Positions 1-9,284 of a DNA stretch of 64,000 nt are shown in pieces. How positions within the stretch are numbered: position 1 is the first letter of the stretch; each line of letters starts with the position of its first letter. The position numbers were made by a program, and so were the translations under genes. The stretch is from Streptacidiphilus albus JL83 (lineage in GTDB: Bacteria; Actinomycetota; Actinomycetes; Streptomycetales; Streptomycetaceae). Where the stretch lies: assembly GCF_000744705.1 (NCBI RefSeq), contig NZ_JQML01000001.1, positions 9,248,017 through 9,312,016 of the forward strand, written 5' to 3'. Under the pieces are notes generated by a model. The model did not search any database. It worked only from the letters and a program-made list of their open reading frames with translations, and was not told where the DNA came from.

Positions 1-2
1 AC

Positions 3-842
3 GCAGTCCGGGTCCACCCCTACGCGCAGCGCGACGATCCGCCGCCCACCCGCATTGTCTCTCCGGACGGCAGGCCCTGGTCCGGGGACCAGCCGCGCGG
101 CCTGGACTACTGGGAGCGGCTGCACGCCGTCTACCAGAGCGAGGTCGTGGACGAACGCGACCGGTTCTTCCTGGCGATGCTGCGCCAGTTGGGCATCGAG
201 AAGGGCAAGCCGTTCGCCCCCGACGAGCGACTGGAGCGGATCCTGGTCGAGGCGAGCGCGGCCGGTGAGCTGATGGCCAGGGCCAACAGCTTCGCCAAGC
301 GTTTTCCCGGCGCCCGCTACTGGCCCGACCGGCAGTGGGACCTGGTCGCGATGATGGAGCACTCCAGCCAGCGCGCCCAGGGCTATGACCAGTTGCTGGA
401 GCGCTCCGCCTGGTTCTACGAGGCGGTCAGCTTCTCCGAGGCCATGCACAGCCAGACCCCGGGCGTCGGGCAGGCGTACCTGGGCGCCTACACCGACGCC
501 GACGGCCAGTGGCTGGACGGCGGCCGGTCCTACACCCTGCACGTGCCGGCCGACCCGCCCGCCAAGCTGTTCTGGTCGGTGACCGTCTACGACACCGAGT
601 CCCGGTGCCTCGTCGACAACGACCAGGGACGCGGGGACCGCGGCTCGCGCGACGCGGACCTGCAGTACAACCCGGACGGCTCAGTCGACCTGCACTTCGG
701 CCCGCAACCCCCCGACGGCCGGGAGTCGAACTGGGTGCAGACCCTGCCGGGCCGGCACTGGTTCTCCTACCTGCGGTTCTACGGCCCGCTCGAACCGTAC
801 TTCGACCGCAGCTGGAAGCTGGGCGACATCCAACCCGACTGA
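3..842 (+). CDS. DUF1254/DUF1214 domain protein, 5'-truncated by the window edge
   Basis: The frame is open from the first bases of the window, so the start lies upstream. The visible 279 residues end in a block typical of the DUF1214 C-terminal domain (LFWSVTVYDTESRCLVDN, then NWVQTLPGRHWFSYLRFYGP), preceded by part of the DUF1254 region. Proteins of this pair-domain family are about 450-480 aa. Their biochemical role is not established, and many are exported. The adjacent downstream stretch carries a broken piece of a second copy of the N-terminal half, which points to an old tandem duplication. Family assignment is confident, function unknown. Confidence 0.85.
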   Translation, partial: AVRVHPYAQRDDPPPTRIVSPDGRPWSGDQPRGLDYWERLHAVYQSEVVDERDRFFLAMLRQLGIEKGKPFAPDERLERILVEASAAGELMARANSFAKRFPGARYWPDRQWDLVAMMEHSSQRAQGYDQLLERSAWFYEAVSFSEAMHSQTPGVGQAYLGAYTDADGQWLDGGRSYTLHVPADPPAKLFWSVTVYDTESRCLVDNDQGRGDRGSRDADLQYNPDGSVDLHFGPQPPDGRESNWVQTLPGRHWFSYLRFYGPLEPYFDRSWKLGDIQPD

Positions 843-872
843 CCGCCCCCGAGGGCCGGCCCGCCCGCGCCG

Positions 873-1144
873 TTGAACCGCCAACCGCACCGGATACCGA
901 GTACGACCCTGGCCTTGCCCGACGCCGCCACCTCGCGCTCCACTGCGGCACAGGGGTGGATCTACGGATACGCCCTGCTGGAGAACTACCGCACGATGTA
1001 CCCCCAGGCCGTCGACAGCGACGACCCCCGCTACGTCGGCGGCTTCGGCGCCTTCCGGCACTACTCCCAGCCGTTCACCCCGACCCCGCCGTCCTGGACG
1101 GCACCTGGTCCATGCCCGACCTGACCGTGAACAGCCGCGGGTAA
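873..1144 (+). pseudogene. Remnant of a DUF1254 N-terminal domain
   Basis: In one frame the sequence reads WIYGYALLENYRTMYP and then DPRYVGGFGAFRHYSQPFTP, the characteristic opening of DUF1254 proteins. The frame then breaks near 1085 and a second frame continues with VLDGTWSMPDLTVNSRG before a stop. There is no complete domain and no room for one before the next gene. It is most likely a decayed duplicate of the neighbour at 3..842. A short translated peptide cannot be excluded. Confidence 0.55.
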
Positions 1145-1309
1145 CTGCTGACCTCGACGCAGAAGCCTCAAGCAGCAGCCGGATCGGCACTGGCCATGAC
1201 TGCCCGGACGGCTCCTCGGGGAGAAAACCCGCTGGCGTGCCGGTCCACCGACTGTGTAATCTCTGGACTGCCTACGTGACACTTACATTCGCTGCTCAGG
1301 GAGTCCCCG

Positions 1310-2695
1310 GTGCCCCAATCGCCCGCGCCTCGGCCGGTTCCCCCTTCCTGGCTTCGGGCAACGGCGCGGGAGACCGTCGGCGGGCTGCCGTCGACCTTCT
1401 GGTGGCTCTGGACGAGCACGTTGGTGAACCGGCTCGGCGGCTTCGTGGTCACCTTCCTGGCGCTGTACCTGACGGTGGACCGGGGCCTGTCCCCGGCCTT
1501 CGCCGGCCTGGTCGCCTCGCTCTACGGGCTGGGCGGCAGCGTCGCGGCCGTCGCCGGCGGGGTGCTCGCGGACCGGATCGGCCGGCGGCCGACGCTGCTG
1601 GTGTCCCAGTCGAGCACCGCCGCCGGAACCATGGTGCTGGGACTCGTCCACCCGGCGTGGGCGATCGCGGTCACCGCCGCGGTGCTGGGCTTCACCAGCA
1701 ACGCCTCCCGCCCGGCCGTGTCCGCGATCATGGCGGACCTGGTCCCGGCCGAGGACCGGGTGCGGGCCTTCTCGCTCAACTACTGGGCCATCAACATCGG
1801 TTTCGCCTTCTCGGCGGCGGTGGCCGGTCTGATCGCGGCCCACGGCTACCTGCTGCTCTTCGTCGGCGACTCCGCCACCACACTGCTCTGCGCGCTGGTG
1901 GTCTTCGCCCGCGTCCCGGAGACCAGGCCGGAACTGCGGCCCGGGACCGCGCCGTCCCGGGGGACCGGGGGGAGGACCGCCGACGCGCCCCGCGACCGGC
2001 CCGGCATCGGCTCGGTGCTGCGCAACCCGGTCTTCATGGCCCTCGTCGGCCTCACCTTCCTGCTGGCCTGCATCGGCAACCAGGGCAGCATCGCCCTGCC
2101 GATCACCATGGGCCACGACGGCTACTCCGCCGCCGACTACGGACTGGTCGTCAGCCTCAACGGCCTGCTGATCGTGCTGTTGCAGATCCCGGTGACCCGC
2201 TTCGCCGAGGGGCGCAACCGCACCGCCATGCTGACCATCGCCGCGCTGCTCACCGGCTGCGGCTTCGGGCTGACAGCGTTCGCCGGAGCTGCCTGGTTCT
2301 ACGCCCTCACGGTCACCGTCTGGACCGCCGGCGAAATGCTCAGCGTCCCGGCCAACTCGGCCCTGGTCGCGGAGCTCTCCCCGGTCCACGCCCGCGGCCG
2401 GTACCAGGGCGTGTACTCGCTGGCCTGGTCCGGCGCCTCCTTCCTGGCCCCGATGACGGCCGGTTACCTGCTCACCGCCTCCGGCGGCGACGCGGTCTGG
2501 CTGAACTGCACCGTGCTCGGTGTGCTGGCCGCCGCCGGATACGTGTGGCTGCTGCGCGGCCGGATCCCGGAGCGGGCCCGTACCGCCCCGCTGCACCGGG
2601 CCGAGCCGGTGCCCGCGGCAGTGCCCGCACCGCGCTCCGAGACGCCTGACGCGGTCAAGGAGAATCCAGGGGCCACCCTGGGCGCGTCCTCGTAG
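1310..2695 (+). CDS. MFS transporter, drug-efflux (MdtH-like) type
   Basis: A 461-aa protein with about 12 hydrophobic segments. The MFS signature between helices 2 and 3 is visible as GGVLADRIGRRPTLL (about residues 84-98). Overall layout resembles MdtH/YfcJ-like drug-efflux proteins, with a central cytoplasmic loop rich in Pro/Arg around residue 210 and a disordered tail. The GTG start is chosen because AGGGAG (1298-1303) sits 6 nt before it; no ATG with comparable spacing exists. It stands alone, in no operon with its neighbours. Substrate cannot be told from sequence. Confidence 0.85.
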   Translation: MPQSPAPRPVPPSWLRATARETVGGLPSTFWWLWTSTLVNRLGGFVVTFLALYLTVDRGLSPAFAGLVASLYGLGGSVAAVAGGVLADRIGRRPTLLVSQSSTAAGTMVLGLVHPAWAIAVTAAVLGFTSNASRPAVSAIMADLVPAEDRVRAFSLNYWAINIGFAFSAAVAGLIAAHGYLLLFVGDSATTLLCALVVFARVPETRPELRPGTAPSRGTGGRTADAPRDRPGIGSVLRNPVFMALVGLTFLLACIGNQGSIALPITMGHDGYSAADYGLVVSLNGLLIVLLQIPVTRFAEGRNRTAMLTIAALLTGCGFGLTAFAGAAWFYALTVTVWTAGEMLSVPANSALVAELSPVHARGRYQGVYSLAWSGASFLAPMTAGYLLTASGGDAVWLNCTVLGVLAAAGYVWLLRGRIPERARTAPLHRAEPVPAAVPAPRSETPDAVKENPGATLGASS

Positions 2696-2947
2696 GTCTT
2701 CCGGACGGCCGGCGACGCCGGCTGCGCCGTGGCGGCGGATTCCCCGCCCCCGCTCGCGGCGGCGGCGTTGAGGCAGGGTCAGTCGGACGTCACGTCACCC
2801 TGATGACGCCCGCTGCCCGTGTCCTCCCCGGCGGCGGCCAGGGGCGGTCCGCCCACCCGGGTCCGGGCCGCGCCCCGCCGGTGCCCGCGAACCGTTGTCC
2901 GGGAGTCCGGCCACTTCTGACGAACTGTGGGCGCTGTCGGCCCGGGG

Positions 2948-3739
2948 CTATCCGGTGACCCGCTCCTGGATCAGGGCGGCCACTGCCGCCATGCCGGTCG
3001 CGTTCGGGTGGAACGAACTGCCCGTCCTGTTCAGGTCCTGCGTGAACGGGGAGATCCAGGGCTGGTCCGAGCCGAGTGCGTGGTCGCGGCTCGCGCGGGA
3101 GACGGCCACCAACTCGGCGCCGGATTGCCGGGCGGCGGTCGCACAGGCGAGTTCGAGCGCGGACTGGATGGCGCGGAACGCGTCGACCTGCTCCCGCTCG
3201 AACGGGATGCCCGGGCCAGGGGCTGTCCGGTCGCCGACGACGGTCAGATAGTCGACGAGCAGGACCCTCGCCTTCGGGGCCCGGGCACGGACGCGCTCGA
3301 CGATCTCGGTGAGTCCGGCCGCGGCTCTCCCGATGTCCTGGGCGCCGGGCGCGGGGATGCCGTCGGCGAAGTCGGCCCCCATCATCTCGGCGACCGGGCC
3401 GCCCGGCTGGACGTTGTTCCAGGCGGTGAAGAGCATGGCGCCGGCGTACCTGAGATCATTGCCGCCGGCGGTGACGGTGACCAGGTCCGCCGTCTGCGGC
3501 AGGCTCTGCAGCTGCGGGGGAATCCGCACGCCTGTCATGGTCTGCTGCGGCGTGTCGAGGATCGTCGAGGTGGTCGCCCCGGAGACCGTCGCGTCGGTCA
3601 GTCGTGCGCCGAGGAGCCCGGCAAGGACATGCGGGTAGTTCCTGCCCGAGCGTCCGGCGTCCACGTCCACGATCGGCGAGATGCCCGGGCCGGCCGCGAA
3701 CGAGCTGCCCAGGGCGGCATATATCGCAGGAGGTGCCAT
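2948..3739 (-). CDS. SGNH/GDSL-type esterase or lipase
   Basis: A 263-aa hydrolase of the SGNH fold. Block I is GSSFAAG near the N-terminus (Ser nucleophile; the usual GDS is GSS here), block III is GGND in VTAGGNDL, and block V is SSFHPNATG with the catalytic His near the C-terminus. This matches the Streptomyces lipase/esterase branch. The start gives MAPPAIYAALG and leaves no signal peptide; the longer upstream frame is low-complexity and rejected. A non-secreted role or an unrecognised export route is possible. Confidence 0.85.
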   Translation of the reverse strand: MAPPAIYAALGSSFAAGPGISPIVDVDAGRSGRNYPHVLAGLLGARLTDATVSGATTSTILDTPQQTMTGVRIPPQLQSLPQTADLVTVTAGGNDLRYAGAMLFTAWNNVQPGGPVAEMMGADFADGIPAPGAQDIGRAAAGLTEIVERVRARAPKARVLLVDYLTVVGDRTAPGPGIPFEREQVDAFRAIQSALELACATAARQSGAELVAVSRASRDHALGSDQPWISPFTQDLNRTGSSFHPNATGMAAVAALIQERVTG

Positions 3740-3902
3740 GGCGTGATCATCGCACGCAGGTTCGCGGCTTTGCACCCGTCCACCTGCTCCAGCCCTCGCC
3801 GGTCGCCGTCCCCTCGGCCACGCCCCGGGGCGCGCACGGGCGTTGAGGACGGTGTGGCCGGCCGCGTCGACGGGGGCCGTGCGCGGTGAGCGGCGACGGC
3901 CG

Positions 3903-3936
3903 GCGGCCCGCAGACCGTGATCGGACTGCGGGCCGC
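3903..3936 (-). terminator. Hairpin terminator of the NlpC/P60-like gene
   Basis: A perfect 11-bp stem, GCGGCCCGCAG at 3903-3913 pairing with CTGCGGGCCGC at 3926-3936, lies 33 nt past the stop codon of the minus-strand gene ending at 3969. There is no U-tract, as is common in high-GC actinomycetes. Confidence 0.6.
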
Positions 3937-3968
3937 TGACCTCGATGATCAGACCTGTGTGGGCAGGG

Positions 3969-4724
3969 TCACTGCCGGCCGTGGTGTGCGTGGCGGCGGT
4001 GGGTGCCGCCCGTGTACGTCGGGTATGCGTAGGGGTTGGCCTCGTACCACTGGCTGTTGTCAGGGGCCTGCCAGTCGCCGTTGTTGCTGAAATCACTACC
4101 CGGCTGGGTGGTGGTGGCTGTCGTCGTGTCCTGGGTGGTGCTGGTGGCGGTGCCGGCCGTGCTCACTGCGGTGGTGTCGTCGGCCGTGCCGGTGATGTTG
4201 TCGTAGCGCAGCGGGGTGTAGTCACTGGTGGGCCAGCCGTCCAGGGTGCTGGCGTCCAGGTCGCCGGTGTAGCTGTTGGTCAGCTCGCTGGGGTCGTTCT
4301 CGGCGTAGTAGGTGAAGGTCCCGGCGGACTGGTCTATCCAGCCGCCGAAGAGGATCACGTGCTCGGCCGTGTAGTCGAGGGCGTCGCCGGGCTGGAGCTC
4401 GGAGGTGGAGATCTGGGTGGAGACGCTGGGGAGGGTCTGGGTGACCAGGCTGGAGCTGAGGTTCCAGGCCATGGAGACGTAGCCGGAGCAGTCCTCGCGG
4501 AAGGAGCCGTTGCTGTCCGAGTAGTAGGCGCCCTGGTTGTAGGGCACCCCCTCGCTGACCCAGTTCTGTGCTCGCTGGATGACCTCGTCACGGGTGATGC
4601 TGCCGCCGGGGGCGGCGGCGGTGTCGGCGTGGGCGGGGGCGGCGGCAAAGAGGGAGGCAGAGGCGATGGCCGCGCCGACCGCTCCGGAGAGGCAGCGGCG
4701 TGCGGAGGGCAGGTGCATGGGCAT
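3969..4724 (-). CDS. Secreted NlpC/P60-like cell-wall hydrolase
   Basis: A 251-aa protein. Residues 1-34 form a Sec signal peptide ending in APAHADT. The mature part starts with ITRDEVIQRAQNWV and contains REDCSGYVSMAWNL (candidate catalytic Cys), then GDALDYTAEHVILFGGW with a candidate catalytic His. This is the Cys-His arrangement of NlpC/P60-type peptidoglycan endopeptidases. The C-terminal third is Thr/Ser-rich and ends in a His-rich tail. ATG at 4724 is preferred because it precedes the signal peptide directly. The lipoprotein gene lies 65 nt upstream on the same strand, so co-transcription is likely. Confidence 0.75.
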   Translation of the reverse strand: MPMHLPSARRCLSGAVGAAIASASLFAAAPAHADTAAAPGGSITRDEVIQRAQNWVSEGVPYNQGAYYSDSNGSFREDCSGYVSMAWNLSSSLVTQTLPSVSTQISTSELQPGDALDYTAEHVILFGGWIDQSAGTFTYYAENDPSELTNSYTGDLDASTLDGWPTSDYTPLRYDNITGTADDTTAVSTAGTATSTTQDTTTATTTQPGSDFSNNGDWQAPDNSQWYEANPYAYPTYTGGTHRRHAHHGRQ

Positions 4725-4789
4725 GGGTGGCTCCGGTTCCGTGGGCGTGGAGACGTGGGGGGAGAGAGAGGTGGGGGAAGTCGGGCCGA

Positions 4790-5509
4790 TCAGCTCAGCT
4801 GTCGGGCGACAGCGGTGAGCAGGGACAGGTCGGCACCGGTGCCGGAGGCGACCGGGTGGGCCGGGGCCCACTGGTCGAAGTGGATGACAGCCAGGGTGTT
4901 GCCGACCTGCACTGCGTAGAGGTGGTCGGTCTGCGGCCCGGCGGCCGACAGTCCCTCGACGCCGGTCCACTGCCTCGACCAGGCGCCGCCGGCCCCGGTC
5001 GCGGCGGTCCGGGTGACCTGGGCGTCGACGACGACGTGGGACTTGGCCTGGAGCGAGCGGGACCGGGCCTGGCAGTCGGACATCTCCTCGGCGAGGCTCA
5101 GCCGTGCGGCACGCGCGGCGGTGCTGTCGGCGAAGGTGAAGACGTCCTGTTCGGCAGGTGTCCGGTAGCTGTCCGCGTAGGCCTGCTGCTGCCAGGTGAC
5201 GGCACCGTGGACGGTGACGCACTCGTTGACCTGGACGGTGCGTCCGGTCACGGTCAGCGTGCGGGGCGACGCGATCGTCTGCCATTTCTCGGCAGTACCG
5301 TCGGGAAGCTGGGCTGCGGTGAGTCGGCCGGCGGCGGCGGTCGACGGTGCGGTGCTGTTGGGGGTCGGTGGTGGCGTGGCGCCGGCGGTGCGGGAGCTGC
5401 CGCCGCAGGCGGTGACGCAGACCAGGATGGCCAGGAGAGTCAGGACACCTGCGACACCGACAGCGGCGGGGCGTCTGTGCGTGGACGAAGGTCTTATGGA
5501 GCCGGGCAT
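4790..5509 (-). CDS. Putative lipoprotein of unknown function
   Basis: A 239-aa protein. After an Arg-containing start (MPGSIRPSSTHRR) comes one hydrophobic segment ending in LVCVTACGG, a lipobox with the modified Cys near residue 34. A Pro/Thr-rich linker follows, then a soluble domain with paired Cys (NECVTV and MSDCQARS) and FADSTAARAARLSLAEEM. The layout recalls extracellular sensor-type domains of actinomycete lipoproteins, but I do not recognise a specific family. The ATG at 5509 is chosen over upstream starts because AGAGG precedes it and the signal sequence begins there. Confidence 0.65.
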   Translation of the reverse strand: MPGSIRPSSTHRRPAAVGVAGVLTLLAILVCVTACGGSSRTAGATPPPTPNSTAPSTAAAGRLTAAQLPDGTAEKWQTIASPRTLTVTGRTVQVNECVTVHGAVTWQQQAYADSYRTPAEQDVFTFADSTAARAARLSLAEEMSDCQARSRSLQAKSHVVVDAQVTRTAATGAGGAWSRQWTGVEGLSAAGPQTDHLYAVQVGNTLAVIHFDQWAPAHPVASGTGADLSLLTAVARQLS

Positions 5510-6012
5510 AGGCGGCCTCTGGTCGGGGACAGCGGACGCGGCGGCACAAGAATGCAGATGCTTCGCGGAAGGGGTTTCCTCGCGGGCAACAGCGGGAGTG
5601 GATCGGTGTGCCACCGCTGGTTCACGCCAGACGGTCCTGGCGCTGTGTATGGCTGTCCTCTGGGTGAGGCGGAAGCCGGTCCTCCGGATTCTTATTGGCT
5701 GGTTCGCAGACTGTCAAGCAATTGATTTTGCGGCCATTGGCGGCGCTATAGAGGCGTATCTAAGGCTCCGTTGGCTTATGCCCATCTTTCGGCCTTTTGT
5801 CCGAAACCTGCGCAGTGCCCCGGTCGGTGACGCCGGGAGGCGCGGGCGGTCGGCGGCGTAGGTGCCACAGGGCCCGTCGGGATGGGGCGCGGTGCGTGCC
5901 GGTCACGCGTGCGGAGTCGCGCCCGGTCGGTCTCTGCTGCGGATCCTCAGCTGCTCCAACTGGACTGCCCCGGTGGCCGGTTGGGGCGGGCGGGGCAGGA
6001 GTCGGGGCCGGT
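5510..6012. other. Intergenic region with a promoter and no visible gene
   Basis: About 500 bases between two minus-strand genes. Base composition falls locally around 5690-5760, where the promoter candidate lies. I see no ORF with actinomycete codon usage on either strand. Confidence 0.5.
5689..5717 (-). promoter_or_regulatory. Candidate housekeeping-sigma promoter for the lipoprotein/NlpC pair
   Basis: On the minus strand a perfect TTGACA (5717-5712) is followed after 17 nt by TAAGAAT (from 5694). It lies in the AT-richer part of the intergenic region about 180 nt upstream of the lipoprotein start, implying a long leader. Confidence 0.5.
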
Positions 6013-6660
6013 TCAAGGTGCCGGTTCGGAGCGGCCGGTGGGGTCCGGGGCGGCGCTGTCACCGCTTGGGGTGTCGGCAACCGGAGGACCGACGGTTGCG
6101 GTGTCCGCCGCCGTGGTCTGTCGCTCCTGGACGAGCTCTCCGACCAGCGTCGAGAGGCGGGTGCCGCGTGCGCCGATCATGTTCCAAGCCCGGGCGACGG
6201 CGATGGGAAAGAAGATCAACACCAGGAGGGCCTGCGACTGGACGCTGTTCCGGCTGTCCGGCCGCAGCAGCAGGTTGATCCCGTTGGCCAGTTGGAGGGC
6301 GTAGAGGATGCCGAGGGCCGGGATGATGACCAGGGCCCAGAGGTGGCGGTGCCCGGGCCAGTTGCGCAGGCTGATGACGGCCATGCCGATGGTCGAGCTG
6401 ATGCCGATGCCGGCCAGGATCACGGCGGCGCCCCCGAGATCCTCGCCGGGCATGAGCGCGACGAGGGAGATGACCAGGGTATTGGTCAGGGTCGTGATCG
6501 CCGTTGCGGCCTCGATCTGAAAGCTCAGTGGCGCATTGCGGCCGACGTCCTTGTGCGGGGATACCGAGACGGCCACGAACAGCAGGCCGATGAGGGTGCC
6601 CGCCACGGTGGCGCAGGCGCCGAAATAGGCGCCGTAGGCGGCGTATGCGTCGGGTGCCAC
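6013..6660 (-). CDS. Multi-pass membrane protein of unknown function
   Basis: A 215-aa protein with about five hydrophobic helices: residues 5-32 (AYFGACATVAGTLIGLLFVAVS), then segments beginning near ITTLTNTLVISLVALM, AAVILAGIGISSTIGMAV, LWALVIIPALGILYALQL and SQALLVLIFFPIAVARAW. A Thr/Ala/Pro-rich cytoplasmic tail of about 45 residues follows. No enzymatic motif is visible. It lies 128 nt downstream of the decarboxylase gene on the same strand, with a hairpin between them. Confidence 0.7.
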   Translation of the reverse strand: MAPDAYAAYGAYFGACATVAGTLIGLLFVAVSVSPHKDVGRNAPLSFQIEAATAITTLTNTLVISLVALMPGEDLGGAAVILAGIGISSTIGMAVISLRNWPGHRHLWALVIIPALGILYALQLANGINLLLRPDSRNSVQSQALLVLIFFPIAVARAWNMIGARGTRLSTLVGELVQERQTTAADTATVGPPVADTPSGDSAAPDPTGRSEPAP

Positions 6661-6745
6661 CTCAGCCCCTCCCCTCCGGTCGGGCAGGCGGGTCCGTGGT
6701 CACAGCCGTCCCACGGGCGGACGGGACGCCCGGCTCCGCAGCCGA

Positions 6746-6775
6746 CCGGCCGGGATCCGATCGGTCCCCGGCCGG
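6746..6775 (-). terminator. Hairpin after the decarboxylase gene
   Basis: CCGGCCGGG (6746-6754) pairs with CCCGGCCGG (6767-6775), a 9-bp GC stem with a 12-nt loop, 14 nt beyond the stop codon of the minus-strand gene ending at 6789. Confidence 0.5.
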
Positions 6776-6788
6776 CCGGGGAGCCCGC

Positions 6789-8732
6789 TCACGAGAGCTG
6801 GCCACTGCCGTTGACCACCTGCGCGGCTGCGGCGAGCGCTGTTGCCGGCAGCGGGGGACTGGCTGGTGCGGTCTGGTAGAGCAGGTCCAACTGGGCTTCC
6901 GGCAACGAGGAGGGGATGTCGGAGCGGCCCAGCATGATCTCCAGATAGCAGCCGTTGTCGTGCCCGGCCGCTGCGGCCAGCGCCGTGTCGAGCTCGCCGA
7001 GGGTGGAGACACGGGCCGTGTACCAGCCCGTGCAGCCGAAGGCTGCCGGGAGCTCGTGGTAGTTCCAGGGCGCGAGGAAGTCGTAGACGTGGCCCTGCTT
7101 CTCGGACAGGACCTCCTCGACGCCGTACATCGTGTTGTTGAGGAGAATGATCACCGGCTTGGCGCCGTAGCGGCCCATCGCGCCGAGCTCGTTGGCCGTC
7201 AGTTGATGGGAGCCGTCCCCGGTCACCAGGACGGTGCGCCGGGACGGGTCGGCCATGGCGGCGCCGAACGCGGCGGGAGTGGCCCATCCGATCGATCCCC
7301 ACAGGGTTTGGTTGTGGAAGACCGCGCCCTTGGGGAGCGGGACCCGCGCCATGTAGTTCATGCACAGGCCGGTCTCGGCGATGACGATGTCGTTCTCGCG
7401 CAGGAAGCCCGCCAGCCGGGGATAGAGCGTGGCCGAGGAGACCCGGTCGGTGGCGGTGCCGGACGGTGCGGTTGCCGCTCTCGCGGAGACCTTCGGTGTC
7501 GCGGTCCTGGGCAGCGTCGCGGTCAGGCGCTCCAGGACGTCGGCCAGGTACACCGGACCGAAGGTGGAGGTGCCGACCTGCACGTAGTCGGGCCACACGG
7601 TGATCATCCGGGCCGGGTCGAGCGCATCCGTCCAGGCGCCGGTGTTGAAGTCGGCGAAGGCGACACCGCCGAGGTTCAGCACCAGGCCGGCTCCCTCGAC
7701 CGCCTCCTGGACGCCCGCGCCCGAAAGCGCTCCGGCGTAGCTGCCGAGGAATCCCGGCTGCGTCTCGGAGATCTGGGCCTTGTCCATCGGTGTCGTGGCG
7801 TAGGCGAGGCCGGTGGCGTCGAGGAACCGGATCAGTTGCTGCTGAAGGCCGAAGCGGCCGATCGTGTAAGCGGGCAGCACGACCGTGGACTTCGCTGCCG
7901 CCACGCGTCGGGTGATGGCCGCGATCGCCGCGTCCAGGCAGGTGGGATCGCTCGACGGGCGCGGTACCTGGGCCAGGGGCACGCCGGTGACCGGGGTGCC
8001 GACGACCGGGAGCACGGCGTCGTCCTCCGCCGCGGTGATGTACGCGGGCCGCCGCTGCGTCAGCGCCTCGGTGATCACCCGTTCCATCTCCGCGACGGCA
8101 TTGTGCGGAGTGAGGTTCGCGACCACGCACGTCGAAGCCGCCGACAGGGACTGGAACTGACGGAACATCCCGTCGCCCAGGGAGTGGTGCGTCACGGCCC
8201 GGGCGCGCTGCAGCTTGCTGCTCGGCTGGCCGACCAGGTGGAAGACCGGCAGCCGTTCGGCGTACGAGCCCATCACCCCGTTCAGGGCACTCAGCTCCCC
8301 GACGGCGTAGGTCGTGGAAAGGATTGCCGCTCCCTGGATACGGGCGTATCCGTCCGCCGCGTAGGCGGCGTTGAGCTCGTTGGCATCTCCGACCCAGGTG
8401 ACACGCCCACTGGCCTCGATGGCCTGGTCGAAGGCGAACGCGTAGTCGCCGGGAACGCCGAACACGTGCTTGATGCCCAGGGCGGCCAGGCGCTCGACCG
8501 CGTACTGCGCCACGGTCATCGCCCCCGTCTGCGCAGACGCCGCAGTCACGTCAACCACGGTGGGCTGTCCTTTCGAGAGGGTTTCCCGCGGGCCGGCCGC
8601 CGCGGCTGATCCGGCGGCAGCGGCGAGGGTCACGGAGGCCCCGGTGATGAGACCGGTGCGCAGCAACGTCCGTCTGCCGAGCCCCGCGCCGGTGGAGCCC
8701 TGGCCGTCGGGGGCTGGCCGCATACCTGTCAT
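6789..8732 (-). CDS. Tat-exported thiamine-diphosphate 2-oxoacid decarboxylase
   Basis: A 647-aa protein of the pyruvate/indolepyruvate decarboxylase family. The decarboxylase core holds the ThDP-activating Glu in ANELNAAYAADGYAR (Glu119), the paired catalytic His in THHSLGDG (182-183), and the ThDP/Mg motif GDGS...NN (505-533). In front is a Tat signal: GRRTLLRTGLITG followed by an Ala-rich hydrophobic stretch ending about residue 47. That is unusual for an enzyme that is normally cytosolic; Tat export would let the folded cofactor-bound protein cross the membrane. The start is supported by GAGGAG at 8738-8743, six nt before the ATG. Substrate (pyruvate, indolepyruvate, phenylpyruvate) is not decidable here. 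Confidence 0.85.
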   Translation of the reverse strand: MTGMRPAPDGQGSTGAGLGRRTLLRTGLITGASVTLAAAAGSAAAAGPRETLSKGQPTVVDVTAASAQTGAMTVAQYAVERLAALGIKHVFGVPGDYAFAFDQAIEASGRVTWVGDANELNAAYAADGYARIQGAAILSTTYAVGELSALNGVMGSYAERLPVFHLVGQPSSKLQRARAVTHHSLGDGMFRQFQSLSAASTCVVANLTPHNAVAEMERVITEALTQRRPAYITAAEDDAVLPVVGTPVTGVPLAQVPRPSSDPTCLDAAIAAITRRVAAAKSTVVLPAYTIGRFGLQQQLIRFLDATGLAYATTPMDKAQISETQPGFLGSYAGALSGAGVQEAVEGAGLVLNLGGVAFADFNTGAWTDALDPARMITVWPDYVQVGTSTFGPVYLADVLERLTATLPRTATPKVSARAATAPSGTATDRVSSATLYPRLAGFLRENDIVIAETGLCMNYMARVPLPKGAVFHNQTLWGSIGWATPAAFGAAMADPSRRTVLVTGDGSHQLTANELGAMGRYGAKPVIILLNNTMYGVEEVLSEKQGHVYDFLAPWNYHELPAAFGCTGWYTARVSTLGELDTALAAAAGHDNGCYLEIMLGRSDIPSSLPEAQLDLLYQTAPASPPLPATALAAAAQVVNGSGQLS

Positions 8733-9284
8733 CCGCGCTCCTCAGGAATTTCAACAAGCACGACCATCGGCTCCCGTACGTCGTCGAATCGTCCGCCGAC
8801 CATGGTGGGTCACACGCGCGCAGTGTCGTGGACGCCGCGCTGAAGAGGCGTTCCGAAGCCGAACCGTGGACAACGTGCTGACGCCGCAGAACGGCGGCAG
8901 GAGATCACTTCGGCGGGGCCGGGCGGCGATCACCGTGAGCGCAGCCGGGGGACTCGTGGCGTCCGCCGCTCCCGGCTTCCAGTGCGGCGCGGCAATGAGC
9001 CGGCCTTCGGCCGCTCAGATACTGAACCGAGCCAGTGCATGGGCGCGCCTTCCTGCTTCAGCAGCAAGGTGGGGTCTGGACCCGGCGGCTAGTTCGTCAG
9101 TTCTCTGCTGCGGACGTTACGCCGGACACCCGCCATTGTCGACGGGGCGAAGGGCCTGCCGGACTGCCGGCGAAAGGGTGGACGAGCCGCACCCTATGTG
9201 CTTCGTCGGACGGGCATTGACCCTACGTCAGGCTGCCCCCAATGTTCGCGGACGCTGCCCCGGCGCGCCGGCACCACCACGCTC
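8733..9284. other. Intergenic region, nothing recognised
   Basis: About 550 bases between two minus-strand genes. Short ORFs exist on both strands, but their composition is arginine/serine-rich frame noise. Apart from the Shine-Dalgarno of the decarboxylase gene and the hairpin at 9271-9300 I see no feature. Confidence 0.5.

Noticed and set aside
6645-8609. A 654-codon plus-strand frame
   Set aside because: It is the shadow of the thiamine-diphosphate decarboxylase gene; composition is low-complexity and no motif is present.
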